From Ruminococcus sp. AF41-9 (GTDB lineage Bacteria; Bacillota; Clostridia; Lachnospirales; Lachnospiraceae): 64,000 nucleotides of DNA. The translations under genes were made by a program, and so were the position numbers. Location: contig NZ_QUDO01000012.1 in assembly GCF_003477525.1 (NCBI RefSeq), positions 1 to 64,000 of the forward strand, given 5' to 3'. Below are positions 53,372 to 61,021 of this stretch, in pieces. The notes under the pieces are model-generated. The model worked only from the letters and a program-made list of their open reading frames with translations, was not told the origin of the DNA and searched no databases. Numbering within the stretch: position 1 is the first letter of the stretch; each line of letters starts with the position of its first letter.

Positions 53372-54133
53372 TTAATTTCCTTTCTCATCTGTACCTGCTG
53401 CCAGACGGTTGATCTGTGTTGCAAGATATCCGGCACCATAGCCATTATCAATATTTACCACTGCAATCCCATTCGCGCAGGAATTGATCATCGTAAGAAG
53501 CGCGGAAAGTCCATGCATACTTGCACCGTATCCCACTGAAGTCGGCACTGCGATCACCGGTCTGCTCACCAGACCGCCCATCACGCTCGCCAGCGCACCT
53601 TCCATTCCTGCAACTGCGATCACACAGTTCGCACTCTGGATCGTTTCCAGACGCGAAAACAGGCGATGCATACCGCTGACTCCCACATCATAAATACGTT
53701 CCACATTTGTGCCAAAATATTCCGCTGTCTGTGCTGCTTCCTCAGCAACCGGAATATCCGCGGTTCCCGCAGAGCAGACTGCAATCTTTCCAATTCTCTT
53801 CTTATCTTTTTTCTCAATCTTTAAAATACGGGAAATCGGATCAAACTCTACTTCCGGAAATTTCTCTTTCACCAGTTCATACTGATGCTGGGACGCTCTG
53901 GTTCCAAAAACCTCACCATCTTCTCTGTATAATCTCTCAAAAATATTCAAAAGATGTTCGTCCGCCTTATTGCTGCAATAGATCACCTCCGCAAAACCGG
54001 TTCTCGCCTTACGGCTGGTATCCAGTTTCGCATATCCCATTTCTTCATAACTTTCTTTCTTAAGGATTCGCTCTGCCTCTTCCACAGATACCGAACCGCT
54101 TTTTACACTTTCAAGAATCTCCTGTAATGTCAT
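53372..54133 (-). CDS. larB: Nickel pincer cofactor biosynthesis protein LarB
   Basis: LarB carboxylates and hydrolyses nicotinic acid adenine dinucleotide to start pincer cofactor synthesis. The 253-aa protein has a C-terminal PurE-like domain: VCSAGTADIPVAEEAAQTAEYFG (about 117-139), VIAVAGMEGALASVMGGLV, and AVPTSVGYGASMHGLSALLTM. AAGGAGG precedes the ATG by 5 bp. LarE and the target racemase (LarA) are not in the window. Confidence 0.93.
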   Translation of the reverse strand: MTLQEILESVKSGSVSVEEAERILKKESYEEMGYAKLDTSRKARTGFAEVIYCSNKADEHLLNIFERLYREDGEVFGTRASQHQYELVKEKFPEVEFDPISRILKIEKKDKKRIGKIAVCSAGTADIPVAEEAAQTAEYFGTNVERIYDVGVSGMHRLFSRLETIQSANCVIAVAGMEGALASVMGGLVSRPVIAVPTSVGYGASMHGLSALLTMINSCANGIAVVNIDNGYGAGYLATQINRLAAGTDEKGN

Positions 54134-54198
54134 GAGTGCCTCCTTTCGTTTCTTCCATATAAATAAATCAGATAATTCCCTTTATCCTCTGTCTGAAT

Positions 54199-54236
54199 CA
54201 GGCGGATAAAAGCATCCGCTTCGCTGCTTACCTGAC
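54199..54236. repeat. GGATAAAAGCATCC-type palindromic element, copy 2
   Basis: Core GCGGATAAAAGCATCCGC within arms TCAGG / CCTGA, extended to CTGA..TCAG outside. It lies directly after the azlD-derived stop codon (54241). In the copy at 3218 the arms are different but also pair (GCAAG / CTTGC). Confidence 0.65.
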
Positions 54237-54240
54237 TCAG

Positions 54241-54619
54241 TTAAAACATCACCTGCACCAGCACCATATAAACAGCCGTTCCCGCAATAATACTGAGCAG
54301 TGTATTTCTCTTCCACAGATGCAGCAACACAACCGCCACACACGCAATCAGCTCCGGAAGTCCGTGCGGTGCCGTAGCAAGATCCACCGGTGATCAGATC
54401 TATGGCAACATACTGCATAGAACCCGCATAAATAAACACACTCATGGCAATCGCCCAGAGCACACCATACCCCTTTGCTTCCAGCAGAACACCAAATCCC
54501 ATACCGAGCACAATATATCCTGCCATGATCGGAATTGACTGTTTAAATGCATATTTTGCTGTCATCTCTCTTTCGTCCTTTCCGTTACTTTTCTCTCCTG
54601 CCCGCCGAAGTTTTTCCAT
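54241..54619 (-). pseudogene. Deletion fusion of azlC and azlD (branched-chain amino acid exporter)
   Basis: AzlC and AzlD normally form a two-protein exporter of branched-chain amino acids and azaleucine. Here the first 75 or so residues of AzlC are present (FKQSIPIMAGYIVLGMGFG...[13 protein letters not shown]), then the sequence jumps to the C-terminal 40 residues of AzlD, found one frame over ([17 protein letters not shown], then LLHLWKRN, ending VLVQVMF at the TAA at 54241). The rest of azlC and the start of azlD are missing, about 600-700 bp by comparison with family lengths. Read straight through, the AzlC frame runs on as nonsense to 54182. A GATCT direct repeat borders the junction region near 54390. 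Loss of function is expected. Confidence 0.8.
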
Positions 54620-54726
54620 TCACTCCCACCTTCACTCATCATACAGATAAACAAAGGAACTTCGTCCGGCCACTGTGTTGAAGTATAGCATAGAAGCAGA
54701 TAATCCGCAATATTACCCACAAAAAC

Positions 54727-54772
54727 GAAGCCGCATAGCAGAGAAAATTTGTTCTCCCCGCCATGCAGCTTC
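54727..54772 (-). terminator. Terminator of the GH36 gene
   Basis: GGAAGCTGCAT...GGGGAGAA pairs with TTCTCTGC...ATGCGGCTTC around CAAATT, followed by GTTTTTG on the minus strand. Confidence 0.75.
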
Positions 54773-54865
54773 CTTATTCTTTCATAATACTTTTTATAAT
54801 ACTTCCCTTAATAATACTTTTTTCTTCCCCTTGCCTGTCATTGGTTCTTTCCCATTACTTTTCAC

Positions 54866-57094
54866 TCAATTCGTCTCTGCCTTCAGGATATAAATTCTGG
54901 ACTCATAGTCTGAGCAGAGTTCTTCCTCATCTGTCGGCTCACCAGCTGTAGAATCCGTAGTGATCAGTCCTAGGTTCATCAGCTCATCCCCGTAATTCTC
55001 CGTTCCATTAAGTTCATTCTTATAAAGAAAATCCGGATTCAGCCCTTCCAGGCGCACTCTGGTAAAATCTGCATTTACCACATTTCTTTCCCTGTACCAG
55101 AACACCAGAGCCGTCTTTTTATCCTCACTGACGCTCATCCACACAGTCTCATTTCCCTCAAACGGACTTTTCAGTCTGTAAAAATTTCCAAACTGAATCA
55201 CTTCCCTGTACTCTTTCATAAATGCGATCTGCGCTTTTACTTCCAAAATCTCATCCTCAGACAGCTTATTCAAATCCAGCTCATATCCAAATGTCCCAAA
55301 ATAAGCCACATTTGCTCTCGTATGTAACGGAGTTTTACGATTCAACTGATGATTCGGAACCACAGATACATGACTTCCGATCGAACTGATCGGATAACAC
55401 ATGCTCGTTCCGTACTGAATCTTTACTCTCTCCGCAGCATCTGTATCATCACTCGCCCAGCCCTGCGGTGCATAATAAAGAAGTCCCGGATCAAACCTTC
55501 CGCCACCGCTCGCACAGGACTCAAACAGAATCTGTGGAAATGCAGTATTCAGTCTCTCATACAGATCATAAACTCCAAGAATATATCTGTGGAACACTTC
55601 CCCCTGACGATCCGCCGGAAGTGCCGCTGACCAGCATTCCGTAATACTTCTGTTCATATCCCATTTAATATAGGAAACTTTTGCTTCGGAAAGAATCTGA
55701 TACATCATCTCATAAATACAGTCCACAACCTCTTTTCTGGAAAAATCCAGCACAAACTGATTTCTGCCATGGCAGGAATTCCTCTGCGGAGTCTGCAAAA
55801 TCCAGTCCGGATGCGCCCGGTAAAGATCCGAATCCTTATTCACCATCTCCGGCTCAAACCACAGGCCAAACTTCATGCCCATATCCTCGATCCGTTCTGA
55901 CAGTCCCTTAATTCCCCTCGGCAGGCGTTCTTGATTCGCCACCCAGTCTCCAAGTCCGGCATAATCATTACTTCTCGCACCAAACCATCCATCATCCAGT
56001 ACAAACAGCTCCACTCCACATTCCTTTGCCTTGGATGCAATTTCCACCAGACGATCCTCCGTGAAATCAAAATAAGTTGCTTCCCAGTTGTTATTTAAAA
56101 TTGGTCTTGGACGGTCTCTCCAGTAACCCCTTGCCAGTCTCTTCTGATACAGCTTATGGAAGGTCTGGCTCATTCCATTCAATCCCTGATCAGAAAACAC
56201 AACCACTGCCTCCGGAGTCTGAAAACTCTCTCCACACTCCAGCTTCCAGTCAAAATTCTGCGGATTGATTCCCACTGTGACACGGGTCGTATCATGAGTA
56301 TCCACTTCCGCCTGCATCCTGTGATTTCCACTGTAAATCAGACTGAATCCCAGAACCTCCCCTGCATTCTCCGTTGCAGAAGGACGTCTCAGAACCACAA
56401 ACGGATTATGCTGATGAGAAGAATTTCCCCTGATACTTCCCACAGACTGCACTCCCTGCTCCAACTTTCTCTCCTTCACATGACGCTCCCTCGCCCATGC
56501 ACCGGAAAACTGCATCCACACATACTCCTTATCCGGGAGATCCAGACTGAGACTCATCGCACTCAGCAGATGTACACTCTTCTCACCCTCATTCGTCAGC
56601 TTCGCACTTCTCGCCACAATACCACCCTGTGCAAAAATCGTATACAAAAGTTCCAGAACCACTCCCGTCACTTCATCCTTCAGCTTCACACATAACGTCT
56701 GCGCCTCTTCCTCGCTCTCCGTATAAGTAGCCGGAAGTCCCTGAAGTTTCGGCTTTCCATCCATAATCTCATGGCCCACATACACAAAATCCGAAATCCT
56801 GCTTCCATTCTCCTGCAAAACCTCCACAGCCGGATAACGATAATCCGAACTTCCATACACCGGATACTCCAATTTCAAATGTTCCAGGGAAAACTTACGA
56901 TTCCCCTCAAAAACACAGGAACTCATCGGTCTTCTCTTCATCTCCAGCAGATAAGAAAAATTCTCCCTGTCATGAATCCTCTTACCAAAATACAGATTTC
57001 CCAGATGTCCATTCGGCAGGACGCACATCAGATAACTGATCTCACCATTATATAAATGAAACGTTTTTGAACTCTCATGAAAAATAATGCTCAT
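54866..57094 (-). CDS. Alpha-galactosidase, glycoside hydrolase family 36
   Basis: The 742-aa protein is a GH36 alpha-galactosidase that releases galactose from raffinose-type oligosaccharides. The nucleophile aspartate lies in SYIKWDMNRSITE (about residue 480), the acid/base aspartate in GWASDDTDAAERVKIQYGTS (about 548), and substrate-binding in FVLDDGWFGARNDD-like FVLDDGWFGARSNDYAGLGDW (about 365). No signal peptide, so cytoplasmic. It lies 3' of an AraC regulator, separated by a promoter with three tandem repeats. Confidence 0.96.
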   Translation of the reverse strand: MSIIFHESSKTFHLYNGEISYLMCVLPNGHLGNLYFGKRIHDRENFSYLLEMKRRPMSSCVFEGNRKFSLEHLKLEYPVYGSSDYRYPAVEVLQENGSRISDFVYVGHEIMDGKPKLQGLPATYTESEEEAQTLCVKLKDEVTGVVLELLYTIFAQGGIVARSAKLTNEGEKSVHLLSAMSLSLDLPDKEYVWMQFSGAWARERHVKERKLEQGVQSVGSIRGNSSHQHNPFVVLRRPSATENAGEVLGFSLIYSGNHRMQAEVDTHDTTRVTVGINPQNFDWKLECGESFQTPEAVVVFSDQGLNGMSQTFHKLYQKRLARGYWRDRPRPILNNNWEATYFDFTEDRLVEIASKAKECGVELFVLDDGWFGARSNDYAGLGDWVANQERLPRGIKGLSERIEDMGMKFGLWFEPEMVNKDSDLYRAHPDWILQTPQRNSCHGRNQFVLDFSRKEVVDCIYEMMYQILSEAKVSYIKWDMNRSITECWSAALPADRQGEVFHRYILGVYDLYERLNTAFPQILFESCASGGGRFDPGLLYYAPQGWASDDTDAAERVKIQYGTSMCYPISSIGSHVSVVPNHQLNRKTPLHTRANVAYFGTFGYELDLNKLSEDEILEVKAQIAFMKEYREVIQFGNFYRLKSPFEGNETVWMSVSEDKKTALVFWYRERNVVNADFTRVRLEGLNPDFLYKNELNGTENYGDELMNLGLITTDSTAGEPTDEEELCSDYESRIYILKAETN

Positions 57095-57130
57095 AACTTC
57101 TCCCTTTCTTTCGCATTTTTTGTTGTCTTT

Positions 57131-57136
57131 ATTATA
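57131..57136 (-). promoter_or_regulatory. -10 box of the GH36 promoter
   Basis: A TATAAT lies 37 bp before the start codon on the minus strand, but there is no -35 match 17 bp upstream (TAACGT). That suits an activator-dependent promoter. Confidence 0.5.
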
Positions 57137-57178
57137 AGAGAAGTCACTCTCCGACGTTATAGCATTATGTTCATCAAA

Positions 57179-57221
57179 ACCCTCAAAATGTTAACCTATA
57201 AATGTTAACCCATAAATGTCA
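57179..57221. repeat. Three tandem 14-15-bp repeats upstream of the GH36 gene
   Basis: Units ACCCTCAAAATGTTA, ACCTATAAATGTTA and ACCCATAAATGTCA lie head to tail, about 45-90 bp upstream of the -10 box. They are good candidates for binding sites of the AraC-type regulator encoded next door. Confidence 0.65.
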
Positions 57222-57246
57222 TCCACCATAATCTGTCTATTATTAT

Positions 57247-58149
57247 TTATCCATTCAACAGTTTTTCCAGCTCATCCCCTGCCGTTTCCAGATTTCTTCT
57301 GTTCTCATTTCTGTAATACTTTCTGAACTGCGTAGGTGTCATCCCTATCTCCTGTTTAAATGCCCTCGCAAATCTCTCCGCAGTTCCATATCCACACGAT
57401 GTCCCCACCGCCTCCACAGATAATTCCGTCAGAACCAGCAGCTCCCTCGCTCTGGTAATCCTGTACTTCTGCAAAAAATCCCTCGGAGAAATATTAAGCC
57501 CCTTCATAAAAAGCGTATACAGATAACTCCTGCTCACATTCAGATGCTGCGCAAGCTCATTCACACCAATCCCATTCGCATATTCATTCCTGATAAATGC
57601 CATGGCCTCCTTAATATATCCACTCTCCTTACCATATTCCTTTCCCTTCATCGTTCCCACATAAGAATCAATCACCACATCCCTCGCCAGAACAGAAAAG
57701 AAATCATATAGTCTCCCCTGCAGATAAAACAGATTCGCCGTCGTCATCTCCGTATGCTTCAGAATATCCAGCACAATCTCCTTCAGCTTCTCTCCACTCT
57801 CCGACCGAAAAATCAACTGCTCACTGTTCAGCCCGATATCCCGGATATACCTTCCCGCCTTACTTCCGCCAACACCAATCCACAGATAACTCCACGGATC
57901 ATCCTTATCTGCCTGATAAAACGTCTGTGTCCCCGGCTCGATCAGAAAGCCCTGTCCCGCAGACAGATAATGCTTCTGTCCGGATGCCTGATACATCCCT
58001 TTCCCCTTCAGCACAAAATGAATAATATAATGTGGTCTGGATGCCGGACCATAACAATGCAGCGGCCCGCATTGTGCGTAGCCGCTGTAACTTAAATAAA
58101 ACTCTTTAAATTTCGGTTCCTGTAACTGTAAGACATAAGAATTTTCCAT
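57247..58149 (-). CDS. AraC family transcriptional regulator
   Basis: The 300-aa protein has an N-terminal cupin-like sugar-sensing domain (about 25-150, with CHYxPASRPHYIIHFVLKGKGMY-type pattern) and two C-terminal helix-turn-helix motifs (GVNELAQHLNVSRSYLYTLF near 205, and AVGTSCGYGTAERFARAFKQEIGMTPTQFRKYY near 255). It resembles MsmR/RafR activators. Start at 58149 has AGGG 7 bp upstream; a GTG nine codons earlier is the alternative. It probably activates the GH36 gene; this is inferred from position and the tandem repeats between them. Confidence 0.9.
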   Translation of the reverse strand: MENSYVLQLQEPKFKEFYLSYSGYAQCGPLHCYGPASRPHYIIHFVLKGKGMYQASGQKHYLSAGQGFLIEPGTQTFYQADKDDPWSYLWIGVGGSKAGRYIRDIGLNSEQLIFRSESGEKLKEIVLDILKHTEMTTANLFYLQGRLYDFFSVLARDVVIDSYVGTMKGKEYGKESGYIKEAMAFIRNEYANGIGVNELAQHLNVSRSYLYTLFMKGLNISPRDFLQKYRITRARELLVLTELSVEAVGTSCGYGTAERFARAFKQEIGMTPTQFRKYYRNENRRNLETAGDELEKLLNG

Positions 58150-58211
58150 AATATATCCCTGCTCTCTTACTTTCACATTCCTGCTTTCGTATCAATCTTT
58201 CCCACACAAAT

Positions 58212-59456
58212 TCACTCTGCCTGGTCAGATTCCTTTCTCTCTTCTGCCGGATTCTCTTGCATCAAACTGTCTTCCGGTAAATCTTCCTTTTTTCCCTTAT
58301 TGCCACGCTGATCATAATCATCCAGAAAATTATAATATTCTCCATCCTTATGATATCCCATAACAGTACGAAGATTGATATCACGCACACTGTTAAAGAT
58401 ATTTGTCTCGATCACGCTGCTGGTATTTCGAAACTGTGCAACCAGCTCCTTCATCTCATCACGCTTGGAACCACGTCCACCGCCACAGCTTACACAGTTC
58501 TCAGTGAAACGACATGCACACTGGATAAAGTGCAGCCCGTTCGTATCTCTCCATGCCTTGATCGCAGACTCCTTGATCAGATACATCGGACGGATCAGCT
58601 CCATTCCCTCAAAGTTCTGGCTGTGCAGCTTCGGCATCATCGTCTCCACCTTGCCGCTGTACAGCATACCCATCAGAATTGTCTCGATCACATCATCAAA
58701 ATGATGTCCCAGCGCAATCTTATTACATCCCAACTCCTTCGCATGAGAATACAGATAACCACGTCTCATTCTCGCACACAGATAACACGGATTCCTGTCA
58801 ATCTCCGCCACAGTATCAAAAATATTACTCTCAAACACAGTCAGCGGAATCCCCAGAAGCTTCGCATTCTCCTGAATAATTTTCCAGTTATCCGCATTAT
58901 ACCCCGGATTCATTACCAGAAAAACCGCCTCAAAATGAATCTTACCATGTCTCTGTAATTCCTGGATCAGCTTCGCCATAAGCATGGAATCCTTACCGCC
59001 CGAAATACAAACAGCAACCTTATCCCCTTCCTGAATCAACTGATATTCATTCAGTGCCTTGGTAAACGGTCTCCATATTGTCTTTCTGAATGTCTTAATA
59101 ATACTATGCTCAATCTCTTTTGTCTTCTCTTTCTTCTTCTCCTCTGCATCATCCGCCATAAAACGGCTCAGAGAAAGTCTCAGATATGCACGGTATCCAC
59201 CATCAACATTCACAGCGTCATATCCTGCCTCTGTCAGTTTCTCCACACACTCCTGGCTTCTGTCACCCGTATGGCAGAGAACATACACTGTCTTCTCTTT
59301 TCCTACGGTTTCCATCTTATCATCAAACTCATCCATCGGAATACTTATCGCCCCTGGAAAAGTCCCTCTGCTATACTGATCCGCCGGACGCACATCCACG
59401 ATCGTAATCTCCGAAGAATCAATCTTCTCCAGTTCTTCCACACTAATTGTCTTCAT
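58212..59456 (-). CDS. Rhodanese-TtcA fusion, tRNA 2-thiolation type ATP-pyrophosphatase
   Basis: Residues 1-95 form a rhodanese domain with catalytic Cys61 in VLCHTGDRS. Residues 120-360 form a PP-loop ATPase of the TtcA/TtuA family: SGGKDS at 152-157, CYLC at 224-227, and a C-terminal cluster CAC...CVSCGGG near 308-321. TtcA makes 2-thiocytidine in tRNA using an Fe-S cluster; the fused rhodanese could hand over sulfur. The 414-aa protein ends in a charged tail (about 375-414). Whether it acts on C32 or another site cannot be told. Confidence 0.85.
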   Translation of the reverse strand: MKTISVEELEKIDSSEITIVDVRPADQYSRGTFPGAISIPMDEFDDKMETVGKEKTVYVLCHTGDRSQECVEKLTEAGYDAVNVDGGYRAYLRLSLSRFMADDAEEKKKEKTKEIEHSIIKTFRKTIWRPFTKALNEYQLIQEGDKVAVCISGGKDSMLMAKLIQELQRHGKIHFEAVFLVMNPGYNADNWKIIQENAKLLGIPLTVFESNIFDTVAEIDRNPCYLCARMRRGYLYSHAKELGCNKIALGHHFDDVIETILMGMLYSGKVETMMPKLHSQNFEGMELIRPMYLIKESAIKAWRDTNGLHFIQCACRFTENCVSCGGGRGSKRDEMKELVAQFRNTSSVIETNIFNSVRDINLRTVMGYHKDGEYYNFLDDYDQRGNKGKKEDLPEDSLMQENPAEERKESDQAE

Positions 59457-59605
59457 ATATAACCTGCCTTTTATCTTTCAAACTCAATCTTCTGTATCAG
59501 TCGAATCAACTCACATTTCCAGCCAATTCACCAGAAAACATTATACTTGCAAACCCCAGTGTAGTCAACCGTTTACCGCCTTCCCCAACCCCAAAATAAT
59601 CTACC

Positions 59606-59632
59606 GTTACTGTTCACTCCGTGCACAGTAAC
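59606..59632. repeat. 27-bp GTTACTGTTCAC-type palindrome
   Basis: Perfect terminal inverted repeat GTTACTG / CAGTAAC around TTCACTCCGTGCA. Same family as at 18991 and 41231. Confidence 0.6.
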
Positions 59633-59656
59633 AATCTACCCCATATCCCGTACACA

Positions 59657-59861
59657 GCGCAGAAAAATAGTTTATTTCGTGTGCATTTGCAGGATACTTA
59701 GATATTCTTAGCCAGCAAAAATCTGCGTTATGAGAAACAGAGACACTGTCTGAGCCGCAGGCGAGTTTGGCTCTGTTTTCTCATGCTTTTAGCAGATTTT
59801 TGGCGGCTTAGAATATCTTAGTGTCCGAAACCGCACACGAAATAAACTATTTTTCTGTGCG
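59657..59861. repeat. Long palindromic element (205 bp)
   Basis: Outer arms of 28 bp match at all but one position (GCGCAGAAAAATAG... with ...CTATTTTTCTGTGC), and pairing goes on inward through CTTAGATATTCTTAGCC / GGCTTAGAATATCTTAG and AAAATCTGC / GCAGATTTT to a centre near CAGAGACACTG..GAGCCGCAGGCGAGTTTGGCTC. The arms total about 95 bp each. No ORF is seen. With the palindrome at 59606 and the terminator at 59893, it fills the 59457-59988 gap. Confidence 0.8.
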
Positions 59862-59886
59862 TCCCTCCCTGACAATCCCGCTACCC

Positions 59887-59930
59887 AAAAAAAGATGTAC
59901 ACCACACCCTTCAGATATGATATACATCTT
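59887..59930 (-). terminator. Terminator of tcdA
   Basis: AAGATGTATATC pairs with GTGTACATCTT across a loop; followed by TTTTTTTGGG on the minus strand. Confidence 0.65.
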
Positions 59931-59988
59931 CAAACATTAAAACTTTTAATTCCTTTGACTGACTATCTCTTTTCTTTCCAAAACCGCC

Positions 59989-60762
59989 TTAATCAGCCTG
60001 TCTCCTGCACTCCGCCGTCAGATCCTTAATCACTTCCCCTGCAATGATCAGCCCCACTACAGAAGGCACAAACGCCACACTACCAGGAATATCCCTGCGC
60101 TCCGTACACTTATGCTTCGCCCCAGGCGGACAAATACAATGCGCCCTGCAGCTGATCGCCATATCCTCAATCGGTCTGATCGGCTTCTCCTCAGAATAAA
60201 CAACCTTCAGCTTCTTCACACCACGCTTCTTCAGCTCCCTGCGCATAACCTTCGCCAGCGGACACACCTTCGTCTTATAAATATCCGCTACCCGAAACGC
60301 ACTCGCATCCAGCTTATTCCCGGCACCCATACTGCTGATGATCGGAGTCCCCGACTCCTTCGCACGCATGATCAGCTCAATCTTCGCAGTCACAGTATCC
60401 ACCGCATCCACCACATAATCATACTCACTGAAATCAAAATCAGCCGCATTCTCCGGAAGATAAAAACAATTATGGATTCTTACCTCTGCCTTAGGATTAA
60501 TCTCCAGGATCCTGTCTCTCATCACTTCTGTCTTATACTGGCCTACCGTCTTTCTGGTAGCAATGATCTGTCTGTTCAGATTCGTCAGACACACCTTATC
60601 ATCATCGATCAGGTCAAACGAATACACTCCACTCCTCGCCAGCGCCTCACAGACATATCCGCCAACCCCGCCGATTCCAAACACTGCCACTCTGGAGTTC
60701 TCCAGTTTATTCATCGCCTCTTTTCCCAGAAGAAGCTCCGTTCTTGAAAATTGATTCAGCAT
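59989..60762 (-). CDS. tcdA: tRNA threonylcarbamoyladenosine dehydratase
   Basis: TcdA (CsdL) is an E1-like enzyme that cyclises t6A37 to ct6A. The 257-aa protein has the nucleotide-binding loop VFGIGGVGGYVCEALARSG (about 28-46), DDDKVCLTNLNRQ (about 52-64), and DAVDTVTAKIELI near 118. A C-terminal region with CRAHCICPPGAKHKC lies near 208. Its start overlaps the upstream small gene by 7 bp. Confidence 0.92.
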   Translation of the reverse strand: MLNQFSRTELLLGKEAMNKLENSRVAVFGIGGVGGYVCEALARSGVYSFDLIDDDKVCLTNLNRQIIATRKTVGQYKTEVMRDRILEINPKAEVRIHNCFYLPENAADFDFSEYDYVVDAVDTVTAKIELIMRAKESGTPIISSMGAGNKLDASAFRVADIYKTKVCPLAKVMRRELKKRGVKKLKVVYSEEKPIRPIEDMAISCRAHCICPPGAKHKCTERRDIPGSVAFVPSVVGLIIAGEVIKDLTAECRRQAD

Positions 60763-60956
60763 ATTTCCTCCTGTTCATTCTGTCCTGCTCTGCCAGTTTC
60801 CTGCTGTTGCTGCTGTTGCTGCTCTGTTTCCATCTGCCTCATACGGCCGGTTCTGTTGCCTGCAACATAAGCCGCCCTGCACGCAAAAATCAGAAAAACA
60901 ATCATCAGAAACCAAAACCAGATTTTTCTTTTGTTTTTAATAATTATTTTCTTCAT
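60756..60956 (-). CDS. Small membrane protein with polyglutamine run
   Basis: This 66-aa protein has a basic N-terminus, one membrane helix (about residues 13-33) and a polar tail with seven consecutive Gln encoded by mixed CAG/CAA codons. The stop overlaps tcdA by 7 bp. The ribosome-binding site is poor (GTGGGATT). It is not recognised; the overlap supports it being real, but confidence is limited. Confidence 0.5.
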   Translation of the reverse strand: MKKIIIKNKRKIWFWFLMIVFLIFACRAAYVAGNRTGRMRQMETEQQQQQQQETGRAGQNEQEEIC

Positions 60957-61021
60957 AATCCCACGCCACTATTCCTCTCAAAACAGTACAGGAGGATTTC
61001 TCCCCCTGTCAGATAACCCTG

